From Kibdelosporangium banguiense (lineage in GTDB: Bacteria > Actinomycetota > Actinomycetes > Mycobacteriales > Pseudonocardiaceae), in the NCBI RefSeq assembly GCF_017876405.1, contig NZ_JAGINW010000001.1, positions 9,561,203 to 9,625,202 of the forward strand: DNA of 64,000 nt. The letters are read 5' to 3'. Shown here one piece after another: positions 50,796 to 59,540 of this stretch. The position numbers and the translations under genes are program-made. The notes under the pieces are model-generated. The model was not told where the DNA came from. It ran no database searches and saw only the letters and a program-made list of their open reading frames with translations. The first letter of the stretch is position 1; every line of letters starts with the position of its first letter.

Positions 50796-51512
50796 ATGCG
50801 TATCGAGCACAGCAGTGTGCCGCTTCTTTGTCTTCCGTTCGCCGGAGGTGGTGCGAGTTTCTTTCACCCGTGGAATGGCATGGGACTCGTGGGAGTCACG
50901 GCGGCGCCGTTGCAGCTGCCTGGCCGCGAGCGACGGCTGGACGAGCAGCCGTACCGTGACCTGCACGCAGCCGCTGACGGCCTGCTCCCGGACGCCCTGA
51001 GGGCCGCAGGCGCCGGGCCGGTCGCCCTGTTCGGGCATTGTTTTCTGGGTGCGGCACTGGCTTACGAGCTCACCAGGCGGATCGTCGGCGCCGGGCACAA
51101 CAAGGTGGTGCACCTGTTCGTCAGCGCAGCCCGGCCGCCCTGCGCAGGCCGAGTCAGCGACGTGGCCGGGCTCACCGACGACGAGTTCCTGGCGCATGTC
51201 GAGAAGACGACCGGCTTCCGGCATGAGGCGTTCGATTTCCCGGAATTACGTGAACTGCTGCTACCGAGTCTGCGCGCCGACTTCGAGATGGACGAGACGT
51301 ACACGTCGGGGAACACCGAACCGCTCGACGTTCCGGTGACGGCGATTTTCGCCACCGGCGACACATTCGTTTCCCGGCATGACGTGGACGGCTGGCAAAA
51401 GGTCACCTCCGCGGAATTCTCGCTGGTCGGGCTGCCTGGCGGGCATATGTATCCGGCCGTCGATCCCCGGCCGTTGCTGGACCTGATCTCCACGACCATC
51501 GCCGCCGGCTGA
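50796..51512 (+). CDS. Type II thioesterase with Cys at the nucleophile position
   Basis: A 238-residue alpha/beta hydrolase of the GrsT/TEII family, which clears misloaded carrier domains or releases products. N-terminal LLCLPFAGGGASFF, LQLPGRERRLDE, the elbow ALFGHCFLGAALAYEL and the C-terminal His motif LVGLPGGHMYPAVDP are present. The elbow carries Cys82 where relatives have Ser (GHSMG), and it looks one residue longer. Cys-type thioesterases are known but uncommon. The downstream NRPS thioesterase domain has Cys too. AGGAG lies 13 bases before the ATG. It is 25 bases ahead of the SDR gene. Confidence 0.87.
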   Translation: MRIEHSSVPLLCLPFAGGGASFFHPWNGMGLVGVTAAPLQLPGRERRLDEQPYRDLHAAADGLLPDALRAAGAGPVALFGHCFLGAALAYELTRRIVGAGHNKVVHLFVSAARPPCAGRVSDVAGLTDDEFLAHVEKTTGFRHEAFDFPELRELLLPSLRADFEMDETYTSGNTEPLDVPVTAIFATGDTFVSRHDVDGWQKVTSAEFSLVGLPGGHMYPAVDPRPLLDLISTTIAAG

Positions 51513-51537
51513 GCTCGACTCGCGAAAGGCACCACGA

Positions 51538-52362
51538 ATGCGACTGCACGACAAGACTGTCGTGATCACGGGTGCGGCCAGGGGTATCGGCCGCGCCTGC
51601 GCCGTGCGAGCCGCTGAGGAGGGCGCGGACCTCGTCCTCATCGACATCGCCGATGACCTGCCGGAGATCCCCTATCCGCTCGGTTGCGCCGATCAGCTGG
51701 AGCTGACCGCGCAGTTGTGCCGCAAGAACGGCGCGTCCGTGCTCGTCGCCGCGGCGGACGTGCGTTCGCAGGCCGCCGTGCGACCGGCCATCGAGGCTGC
51801 GGTGGACCGGTTCGGGCGGATCGACGCACTGATCAACAATGCCGGAGTCGGGGCGCCGGCGGGCAAGGCCGCCCATGACTTCACCGAGCAGGAGTGGCAG
51901 GTCGTCCTGGACGTGAACCTCTCCGGACCGTGGCGCCTGATCAAGGCGGTCGCTCCGGTCATGGTCGCCCAACGGTCCGGCAGCATCGTCAACGTGTCGT
52001 CGACGGCTGGTCTCGTCGGCTACCGCCACTTCGCCGCATACGTCGCGTCCAAACACGGAGTCGTCGGCCTGACGAAGGCGGCCGCGCTGGACTACGCGCC
52101 CATGCGGATCCGGGTCAACGCGCTGTGCCCGGGACCGGTGCACGACGACCCGGCCGTGGACGGTCAGATGACCGCGGTTGTCGCCGACGCGCTCGGCATC
52201 AGTTACGAGGAGCAGCAGGCCGTCTACCTGGAATCGGTGGCGACGGACTCGCTCGTCGACCCCGTCGACGTCGCCGAGGCGGCGATCTGGCTCGCCGGGG
52301 ACGAGTCCCGCAAGGTCACCGGCACGGTGATCACTGTCGACGCCGGTTTCTCGGCCCGCTGA
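51538..52362 (+). CDS. SDR oxidoreductase, mycofactocin-coupled type
   Basis: A 274-residue short-chain dehydrogenase: cofactor motif GAARGIG, NNAG, catalytic Ser (VNVSSTAG) and Tyr-x-x-x-Lys (YVASKHG), plus the C-terminal GTVITVDAGFSAR. After the third strand it has the extra segment IADDLPEIPYPLGCADQLEL, the insertion that marks SDRs holding a non-exchangeable NAD and working with mycofactocin. It probably oxidises or reduces a hydroxyl/keto group on the NRPS substrate or product. It has a GAAAGG ribosome site and is followed 23 bases later by the NRPS gene. Confidence 0.87.
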   Translation: MRLHDKTVVITGAARGIGRACAVRAAEEGADLVLIDIADDLPEIPYPLGCADQLELTAQLCRKNGASVLVAAADVRSQAAVRPAIEAAVDRFGRIDALINNAGVGAPAGKAAHDFTEQEWQVVLDVNLSGPWRLIKAVAPVMVAQRSGSIVNVSSTAGLVGYRHFAAYVASKHGVVGLTKAAALDYAPMRIRVNALCPGPVHDDPAVDGQMTAVVADALGISYEEQQAVYLESVATDSLVDPVDVAEAAIWLAGDESRKVTGTVITVDAGFSAR

Positions 52363-52385
52363 TCTCACCCTGCAAGGAGTGACTG

Positions 52386-55300
52386 ATGCCCGTTTTCAGC
52401 GCTGAACCCGCCGCTGAGCAGGCCCGCGCCTGCCACAGCCTGATCCGGCCGCTACCCAGCGGCCTCGACGTCACGACACTGCGCACGAACCTCGACACCC
52501 TCGCCAAGCGGTACCCCGTGCTGGGCCGCGCGCAACTCTTCGGCGAAACACTGAACGTCCAGTCGGCGGACGCCATCGCGGGCGCCCGCCGCGCCCGAGA
52601 GGCGCGCCGTGCGGTCAACGGCACGTCGGTCGTCGCTCGGATCGTCGCGCTTGGCTATGCCGATGGTGCTGCCGATCTGGTGATCGTGGCGCACCGCCGG
52701 TTCGTGGATCGGCGTGCGCTCGACCAGCTGGCCACCGCGCTGCTCGACCCGGCACATCCGGTGGATCCGGCCGAACCTGAGTCCGATGTGGACGATCGGC
52801 TGCCGGCCGTGCCCTGGGGTCTGGGCAATCCGGCCAGGGCAGGCCGGACCGGCACCGTCGCCGTGACCACCACCGCGGCCACGGCGGACGCGGTGCCGCT
52901 GCTGGTCGCGTCGACCGCGGTCGTGCTCGCCCGCTACGGCGCGACCGAGAGGCCAGAGTTCGCTTTGATCACCGCCGATCCGGCGACCGCGTCGAGGAAA
53001 AGATCTGTCGCGCTCCAGGTCGAGGATTCCCTGCCGGTCGTCGACCTGATCAAAGCCGCGGTCGGCGCAGGCGACGCCCTCTCCAGTACGGCCGCAGTCG
53101 GGCTGGTGGTGACCACGAGCCGGACCGGCGACACGTACCAGCCTGCCCTGGCGCCGATCTTTCCGGTCATGCTGGTGTGGGAGTGCAGTGGCGACGGCAC
53201 GCTGAGCGGTGTCCTGCACTACGACGAGGGTGCGGTACATCCGGTGATCGCAGACCAGTTCGCCCGGCACATCGGCCGCGTCGTGGACGTGCTGGGCCGC
53301 ACGCCGGTCGCCGGTGTCGTCGGTGACATCGAGCTGGTGGACTCCGCCGAGGCCGCCACGATCGTCGCCGCCGGACGCACGCCGGCCAAGCAGGACGTCA
53401 CGGTCAGGCCCATTCACGAAGTGTTCCGATCCCTGGCGGCCGCGCAGCCGGACGCTCCGGCACTGTCGGATTCGGACCGAATCCTGACCTATGCCGAGCT
53501 GGACCAGCAGTCCGATGCAGTGGCCAATGCACTGCGCAGCCGCGGTGTGGCGCCCGGAGACCGGGTGGGCGTGTGCCTCGGCCGTGACGCCGGCCTGGTG
53601 ATCGTCCTGCTTGGCGTGCTCAAGACCGGTGCCGCCTACGTCCCGATGGACGCCGGGTATCCAGCGGAACGGCTGGCCTACACGGTGACTGACGCCGGCG
53701 TCCGGCTGGTGATCTCCACCTCGACGGAGTTCCCCGCGGTGGACGGAGTGACCGTGCTACACCCGGACATGTTGTCTACTGTGGACACCAGCGAGCCCGG
53801 CGAACCTGTCACGGCTGATGCGGACGATCTCGCGTACGTGATCTACACGTCCGGATCGACCGGGCGCCCCAAGGGCGTCGCTGTGCCGCACCGCAACGTC
53901 GGCATGTTGCTCGCCGCAACCACCGACGAGATGAAGCTCGGCCCGTCGGACACCTGGACACTGTTTCACTCCAGCGCTTTCGACTTCTCCGTCTGGGAGA
54001 TCTGGGGCGCGCTGCTGACCGGTGGACGCCTGATCGTCGTACCGTACTTCTCCGCACGCGACCCGGAGGAGTTCCACAACCTGCTGGTGCGCCAACGGGT
54101 CACTGTGCTGAGCCAGACGCCGTCGGCGTTCGCCGCGTTCAAGGATGTCGATTCGCGCAGCCCTGCCGGTCTCGCGGTGCGCCTGGTGGTCTTCGGCGGC
54201 GAGTCGCTGGACACGCGTGTCCTGCGGGACTGGTTCCGCAGGCATCCGCACACTCGGTGCCGGGTGGTCAACATGTTCGGCATCACCGAGACCACTGTGC
54301 ACGTGACCAGCCGGACGGTGACGCCAGTGGACGCCAGCACGGGTTCACGGTCGGTCGGCCGTGCGCTGCCCGGCTGGTCGGTGTCCGTGCGGGACGCCAG
54401 GGGCCGGGTTCAGCCGTTCGGTGTGCCAGGCGAAATCTATGTCGGCGGCGCCGGTGTCGCCAGCCACTACCTCAACTCCGCGGAACTGACCGCCAGCCGC
54501 TTCGTGCACGACTCGGTCACCGGAGAACGGGTCTACCGCAGCGGCGATCTGGGCAGGCTGCATCAGGAGGGGAGTCTCGACCATCTGGGCCGGATCGACA
54601 GTCAGGTCAAGGTACGCGGGTTCCGCATCGAACTGGACGAGATCCGGTCGGTCATGCTGACGGACGAGAACGTGATCGCCGCGGTGGTCGTGCTCGCCGA
54701 CGACGGCGATGCCGCGGATGTCCGATTGGACGCGTACTTGGTGCCGAACAGCCCTTCAGCGTCCATAGCGGACATTCGACGGCGGGTGGCGAGGTATCTG
54801 CCGGACCACATGGTGCCGGCCACGTTCACGCTGGTGGCGGAACTGCCGTTGACCGTCAACGGCAAGGTCGATGTGGCCAGGCTGAAGACGGCCGCCAGGA
54901 TGCCCAGGACGACGGCGGCGCCGCCGAGCGACCCGGTGCTGCGCGTTTGGCGGGAGATTCTCGGCGAGCACGTCGGCCCGCACGACGACTTCTTCTCCTC
55001 CGGCGGCAACTCACTGCTCGCAGTACGGCTCTCCGGGGCGTTGCGGCGTGCCGGGCTGCCCGCGGTGTCGCTGCGCGAACTGTACGTGCACTCGACACCC
55101 GCCGAGGTGAGCAAGCTGCTCGCAGTGCCGGCGCAGTCCGAGATCGGCGGCCGCGTGCGTGCGGCGTGGGCCGACGCACTCGGCGTACGCGCGGAGGAGA
55201 TCGGGCTCGACCAAGATCTCTACGAGATCGGCGGCACTTCGCTCGCCGCCATGCGAGTGGCGGTGGCATTGAGCGACCTGGTCACGCTGCGGGACGTGAT

Positions 55301-56144
55301 GCGGTGTTCACGGTTGGCCCAGCTGACAGCGGTAGCGGAGCAAGGAACGTCTACACAGGACAGTAGGGTGCTCGTCCCACTGACCGACGAGATAGCCGAT
55401 CCGGTCGCGACTGTGGTGCTCCTGCCCTACGCTGGCGGCAACGCTGTGCACTTCAAGCCAGTCTCGGACGCCATTGCGCGGCTGGACAGCAGATTGGCGG
55501 TGGCCGCAGCGGAACTACCGGGCCACACTCCCGGATCCACTATGGATGATCTGCGAAACCTCACCGAAACCGCTGAGGAGATCGCCGCGGAGATCGCTCG
55601 CACGGTGACCGGCCCGGTCGTACTATGGGGGCACTGCAACGGCTCTCCCCTGGCCCTCGAGATCGCGCGGCTGCTCACCGAACGCGAACACGTTGTACGC
55701 CACCTGTTCCTCGCGGCCATGCTGGTCGGCACAACCGAGGAGATCAAGGAAACGCTCCGCGAAACCGAGACATTGACTTTCGACGGCATCCGGCAGTATC
55801 TGGCCGAGTGGACCGGAAACGCCGACCTGGACGGCATCGGCAGCGGCTATGAGGACCTGGTGACCCGGGCGTTCCGGCACGATGCTCTCTGCGCCAACGA
55901 GTTCCTGCTCGCAGGACGGGAGTCCGGCGACTGGCGGCCATTGACCACACCGTGCACGGTCGTGATGGCCTCGGACGACAAACTGACCACCGGCTACCAG
56001 ACCAGGTACCGCGAGTGGGAACTGTACGTCCAACACCCCCTCCTGCGTGACATCGAGGGCGGCGGGCACTACTTCACCCGGACCCGCCCGGACAAGGTGG
56101 CCGAACTGATCGTCAGCGCGGCCACCCAGCAGGAAACCAGGTGA
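52386..56144 (+). CDS. Single-module NRPS: degenerate C, A (Thr-like), two carriers, TE with Cys
   Basis: A 1252-residue synthetase. Residues 1-325 are a shortened condensation-like domain, where HHxxxDG reads HRRFVDR (103-109), so it is inactive. The adenylation domain is about 340-840 (YVIYTSGSTGRPKGV, NMFGITETTVHVT, YRSGD, Lys827). Its specificity residues D533, F534, W537, S576, V602, G604, M630, V638, H639 read DFWSVGMVHK, close to the threonine code DFWNIGMVHK. Two tandem carrier domains follow (GGNSLLA, Ser876; GGTSLAA, Ser952), then a TEII-like thioesterase with LWGHCNGSPLA (Cys1084 in place of Ser) and GGGHYF (His1228). AAGGAG precedes the ATG. It is co-oriented with the SDR and TEII genes. 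Confidence 0.92.
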   Translation: MPVFSAEPAAEQARACHSLIRPLPSGLDVTTLRTNLDTLAKRYPVLGRAQLFGETLNVQSADAIAGARRAREARRAVNGTSVVARIVALGYADGAADLVIVAHRRFVDRRALDQLATALLDPAHPVDPAEPESDVDDRLPAVPWGLGNPARAGRTGTVAVTTTAATADAVPLLVASTAVVLARYGATERPEFALITADPATASRKRSVALQVEDSLPVVDLIKAAVGAGDALSSTAAVGLVVTTSRTGDTYQPALAPIFPVMLVWECSGDGTLSGVLHYDEGAVHPVIADQFARHIGRVVDVLGRTPVAGVVGDIELVDSAEAATIVAAGRTPAKQDVTVRPIHEVFRSLAAAQPDAPALSDSDRILTYAELDQQSDAVANALRSRGVAPGDRVGVCLGRDAGLVIVLLGVLKTGAAYVPMDAGYPAERLAYTVTDAGVRLVISTSTEFPAVDGVTVLHPDMLSTVDTSEPGEPVTADADDLAYVIYTSGSTGRPKGVAVPHRNVGMLLAATTDEMKLGPSDTWTLFHSSAFDFSVWEIWGALLTGGRLIVVPYFSARDPEEFHNLLVRQRVTVLSQTPSAFAAFKDVDSRSPAGLAVRLVVFGGESLDTRVLRDWFRRHPHTRCRVVNMFGITETTVHVTSRTVTPVDASTGSRSVGRALPGWSVSVRDARGRVQPFGVPGEIYVGGAGVASHYLNSAELTASRFVHDSVTGERVYRSGDLGRLHQEGSLDHLGRIDSQVKVRGFRIELDEIRSVMLTDENVIAAVVVLADDGDAADVRLDAYLVPNSPSASIADIRRRVARYLPDHMVPATFTLVAELPLTVNGKVDVARLKTAARMPRTTAAPPSDPVLRVWREILGEHVGPHDDFFSSGGNSLLAVRLSGALRRAGLPAVSLRELYVHSTPAEVSKLLAVPAQSEIGGRVRAAWADALGVRAEEIGLDQDLYEIGGTSLAAMRVAVALSDLVTLRDVMRCSRLAQLTAVAEQGTSTQDSRVLVPLTDEIADPVATVVLLPYAGGNAVHFKPVSDAIARLDSRLAVAAAELPGHTPGSTMDDLRNLTETAEEIAAEIARTVTGPVVLWGHCNGSPLALEIARLLTEREHVVRHLFLAAMLVGTTEEIKETLRETETLTFDGIRQYLAEWTGNADLDGIGSGYEDLVTRAFRHDALCANEFLLAGRESGDWRPLTTPCTVVMASDDKLTTGYQTRYREWELYVQHPLLRDIEGGGHYFTRTRPDKVAELIVSAATQQETR

Positions 56145-56469
56145 CGCCCGGTACTCGCATGCCATGACCGAGTTCACCGGGCAGGCGCCACACGACGTCG
56201 TGTCCCCCAAGCGAGCTACCCGATCTGCTCCCCATGGGGCGACGCATCCGCGTCCTGTTCCCGATAGCTTCGCCGCCGTCAACAGCCAGGCCGAACGGCC
56301 GAGCTGGAAATCGGAGGACGAAGCAATGGACAAGATGCGTGGTTCCGGGCTGCCCGGCCGTTCCCGGCGTCACCGGTTCGCCGGGGCACTGACGCTGCGC
56401 TTGCCGAAAATGTCATCCGTGCAGGTCAAGCGGCGTGATGAAGGGGTGTGCGTTTCGACAAGCCGGGAG
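56145..56469. other. 325-base region without a recognised gene
   Basis: This lies downstream of the NRPS gene. Both strands carry open but unrecognised frames (for example a plus-strand frame with MDKMRGSGLPGRSRRHRF) with no convincing domain. No clear terminator hairpin was found by eye. Confidence 0.4.
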
Positions 56470-56832
56470 TCAGGACTTCGCCGCCACCAGGGCCTTCCAA
56501 TCGGCGGGGTGCGAGGTCCAGCGGTACACCGGCACCTTCTTGCGGGCGCCGTCACGGCTGACGGCCACCAGCCGGCCGCCGTCGATCTCGAGGGTCTCGA
56601 AGGTGAAGCTCCGTTGTTTCGGACCGAGTAGCGCCGGCACGGTGATCGAGGTCGTGTCCACCTCGAAGTACGGCCGCACCAGGTACAGCACGCCGATCAG
56701 GGTGAGCATGGCACCGATGATCAGCCCGGGCGCGAACTGACCCAGCCCGAGCAGCCACAGACCCAGTACCAGACAGATGATCCCCAGTGTCAGGAATACC
56801 CCGGCGACAACCGGGCTGTAGCGGACCTTCAT
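56470..56832 (-). CDS. Small two-helix membrane protein with PH-like C-terminus
   Basis: A 120-residue protein with two membrane helices (VVAGVFLTLGIICLVLGLWL; LIIGAMLTLIGVLYLVRPYF) and a beta-rich cytoplasmic tail (TSITVPALLGPKQRSFTFET, RKKVPVYRWTSHPADW) reminiscent of bacterial PH-like domains. Function unknown. ATG 56832 is preceded by GCGAGG. It stands alone, convergent with the NRPS operon. Confidence 0.7.
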   Translation of the reverse strand: MKVRYSPVVAGVFLTLGIICLVLGLWLLGLGQFAPGLIIGAMLTLIGVLYLVRPYFEVDTTSITVPALLGPKQRSFTFETLEIDGGRLVAVSRDGARKKVPVYRWTSHPADWKALVAAKS

Positions 56833-57116
56833 CGGATACCTCGCTCTGTGACCAACGAACACCGGTTTCGGGGTGTGACCAGCCGGATCATCTCGCACGG
56901 AACACCGGCCGGAAAACCGGAAAATTCCGGTCACGCGACAGGCGGTCTCGCCACGCCCGAGCTTCACCGAGATCGTTGATACAGAGAGCTGACCAAGGGA
57001 GTCGGCTATGGGAAGCATCCCGTGGACGGAGAGAACCCGCTGGTCAGGCGCTGCGCATGATGACGTCGACGCCGCCCACTCACGATTGGCGGTCCCACGG
57101 CAGACGTTAGGAGGTC

Positions 57117-57931
57117 TCAGCGATGGCGTAGTCCGGCTTCGTGTGCGAGTAGTCCGGCCTGGGTGCGGTTGGCGCAATGCAGCTTGGCCAGGATCTGGGT
57201 GAGGTAGTTCTTGACGGTGCCTTCGGTCAGGTGCATGCGTGCGGCGATCTGGGCGTTGGCCAGGCCGTCGCCGAGGCACGCGAGGATCTCGGTTTCCCGC
57301 CGGGTCAACCGGGCGAGCAGGGCTTGCGTGTGGTTGCTTGTGGTGTGCCGGTCGGTGGCGGTGGCCACCAAGCGGCGGGACGCGGCCGGTGAGAGCACGG
57401 TGTGGCCGTTGGCTGCGACGCGGACCAGACTGATCAGATCTTCGGGCGGGGTGGACTTGAGCAGAAAGCCCACCGCGCCGTCGCGGAGCGCGCGCAGGAT
57501 GTAATGGTCGGCGCGGCGGCGCCGTCGTAGGCCTCGTCGACGACCTCGATGTCGTCGGCGAATCAGCTGCACACCGTCGGCGCTGTAGCGCACGTGCACC
57601 AGGACATCGGCGCCGGGCGCGTGTTTGCGGATGTTGGTCAGCGACTCCTGGACGATCCGATGTGCCGTTCGGCCGACGACCGGCGACAGCGGGATGGGGT
57701 CGCCGTGCTCGATGAGCTCAGTGGATTCCGACTCAGCGATCAGCGCGGCCAGTTCGGGCACCGGCGCAGCTGGGTGATACCGCCTGTGTCCAGATCGGTG
57801 CGGACCACAGTGCCCGGCGCCGCCAGCTCCACGACGGTCATGACGGCCGCAACCGCGGTGGTGATCCACCCGATAACCAGCGGCGCACGGCGGCGAAACG
57901 GCACCGCAGTGCAGTTTCGCCACCAAGAGCT
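57117..57931 (-). pseudogene. Decayed NarL-type two-component pair (kinase and regulator fused by deletion)
   Basis: Three recognisable pieces lie in order on the minus strand. About 57931-57810 is a kinase membrane segment (RRRAPLVIGWITTAVAAVMT). About 57780-57570, in another frame, is a kinase region (RTAHRIVQESLTNIRKHAPG) that breaks off at VQLIRR before the G boxes. About 57520-57117 is the second half of a response regulator (ILRALRDGAVGFLLKSTPPE, LTRRETEILACLGDGLANAQ, EGTVKNYLTQILAKLHC). The H-box, the ATP lid and the phospho-Asp are all missing. A frame of 338 codons runs through two of the pieces but starts in nonsense. This is the ruin of one kinase-regulator operon. Confidence 0.8.
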
Positions 57932-58037
57932 CCAGACCGACTTGTCGTGACCGGCACCTCGGCAAACCTGTTTGGTCACAGCAGTAGAGTTGACATTGTT
58001 GCGGAATCCCGTCCGCCTGGGGAATTGAGGAGCACTG

Positions 58038-58100
58038 ATGTCCACAACGATGACCGGAGCTTCCGTTCGTCCCTTGGTGACCGCGGTCGCAGGCTTGTAA
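58038..58100 (+). CDS. 20-codon ORF with strong ribosome site
   Basis: GAATTGAGGAGCACTG precedes ATG 58038; the peptide (MSTTMTGASVRPLVTAVAGL) ends at TAA 58098. It lies 88 bases upstream of the MFS gene. A TTGACA box is at about 57989. It could be a leader peptide controlling the transporter, or the 5' stub of a deleted gene. Confidence 0.35.
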   Translation: MSTTMTGASVRPLVTAVAGL

Positions 58101-58188
58101 CGCCGCGCGTGTAGCAGCAAAGTCAGCACACATCCCGGTCGCCGGGGCGAGGTGACACGTCTCCGTCCGCCTTTCCGGGAGTTCTGCT

Positions 58189-59454
58189 GTGTCCGCTCGT
58201 CATTTTTCACTGCTCTGTGTACGTGTCCTGGTCGCTGCTCGGTTCGGCAGGAAACCTCGACGGTCGAAGTCAGCTCCGAACTGCGCTGATCAGACTGTCA
58301 ACCGGAATGTCCGCCTGCTGAGCTGGTTCAACTTCTTCGGCGACTTCCGCATGTACGGGCCCATCATGGTCGTCTACTTCGCACACGTCACCGGCTCGTA
58401 CACCGCTGCCGCCAGCCTCCTGGCGGTGAAGATGCTGTCGTCGGCAGCGTTCGAAGTCCCTACCGGGGTGCTCTCCGACCGGCTCAGCCGACGCGGCACG
58501 ATGATCGCCGGTGCCGTCGTCATGATGGCCGCCCATCTCGGGTACGCCGGCGCTTCCGGCTACGGCCTCCTGCTGGCAGCTGTTGTGCTGGAAGGATTGG
58601 CGAGCGCACTGTGGAGCGGCAACAACGAGTCTCTGCTCTACGACACGTTGCTCGAAGCCGGCCGGGAGCAGGAGTTCCCCCGGCACTCGGGCCGGGTGAA
58701 CTCGATGTTCCAGATCGCGCTCGCACTGGCGGCACCCATAGGTGGCGTGCTCGCCAGCGCGTGGTCGCTGCATGCGGTGGTCGCGCTGTCGGTCGTGCCA
58801 CAGGTGCTGTGCGTGCTCGTCGCCTTACGGATCCGGGAACCACGGGTGCGCGGCCCATTGGAATCGAACATGCTGGTGCATCTCGGATCGGCCCTGCGCG
58901 GCATCCGCCGCAATCCCGCGCTCCGCCGGATGACGCTGGTGTCGGCGCTTCGCTACAGCAGCGAAAGCGCGGCCCAGTTGTCGCCTGCCTTCGTGGCAGG
59001 GCTGTGGCCGCTCTGGGCGCTGGGCCTGTGGCGCACCTTCGGCCATGGCGTGGCCTTCGTCGGCTTCCGCGTCAGTGGCTGGGTGATCGGCCGGATGGGC
59101 GCGGCCCGCACTCTGCTGTTCGGTGAGCTGTTCGACACCGTGGCCAACGTCGTGGCGCTGGTCAAGCCGACGATATTTTCGCCCGTGCTGCTCGGGTCAC
59201 CGGCCTACGGCACGTCGACAATCGCCCAGCAGACGTTGCTGCAACGCGAGTTCACCGACCGGGAACGCGCAACGATGGGTTCGCTTGCGTCACTGCTCGG
59301 CAGCGCGCTCTACGCGCTCGTCGCCCTGGGAGCCGGCCTGGTGGCAGACCGTTGGGGCATCGTTGCGGCGTTGCTCGCGATCCAGGCAGTGGCGCTGATC
59401 GCACTTCCACTCGCCTGGCGGGTGCGCGCGCACGCTCGAACGATGACGGGATGA
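58189..59454 (+). CDS. MFS transporter
   Basis: A 421-residue major facilitator with about 11-12 membrane helices. The conserved loop after TM2 is seen as EVPTGVLSDRLSRRGTMIAG, and similar elements follow in the second half (RVSGWVIGRMGAARTLLFGE). The first 40 residues are hydrophilic and poorly MFS-like, but the only start with a ribosome site (CCGGGAG) is GTG 58189. Probably an exporter of a small molecule; neighbouring genes do not fix the substrate. It is convergent with the O-methyltransferase and separated from it by a strong terminator. Confidence 0.85.
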   Translation: MSARHFSLLCVRVLVAARFGRKPRRSKSAPNCADQTVNRNVRLLSWFNFFGDFRMYGPIMVVYFAHVTGSYTAAASLLAVKMLSSAAFEVPTGVLSDRLSRRGTMIAGAVVMMAAHLGYAGASGYGLLLAAVVLEGLASALWSGNNESLLYDTLLEAGREQEFPRHSGRVNSMFQIALALAAPIGGVLASAWSLHAVVALSVVPQVLCVLVALRIREPRVRGPLESNMLVHLGSALRGIRRNPALRRMTLVSALRYSSESAAQLSPAFVAGLWPLWALGLWRTFGHGVAFVGFRVSGWVIGRMGAARTLLFGELFDTVANVVALVKPTIFSPVLLGSPAYGTSTIAQQTLLQREFTDRERATMGSLASLLGSALYALVALGAGLVADRWGIVAALLAIQAVALIALPLAWRVRAHARTMTG

Positions 59455-59482
59455 GCGCCTTCTCAGCGCATGAGTCGGGTAG

Positions 59483-59508
59483 CGGGGACGCATTGCTGCG
59501 TCCCCGCC
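59483..59508. terminator. Bidirectional terminator hairpin
   Basis: GCGGGGACGCA (59483-59493) and TGCGTCCCCGC (59498-59508) form a perfect 11-base stem with a 4-base loop (TTGC) between the convergent MFS and O-methyltransferase genes. Confidence 0.85.
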
Positions 59509-59540
59509 CCGTCAGAACCGGCCGTGCTGGACGTTGCCGG

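Noticed and set aside
51018..51070. Reading the TEII elbow GHCFLG as a frameshift artefact
   Set aside because: The frame is intact on both sides and the NRPS thioesterase independently has Cys at the same place, so Cys appears genuine.
57200..57540. Response-regulator half as a functional stand-alone gene
   Set aside because: It lacks the receiver phospho-Asp and a start with a ribosome site; flanking kinase pieces show it is a decay product.
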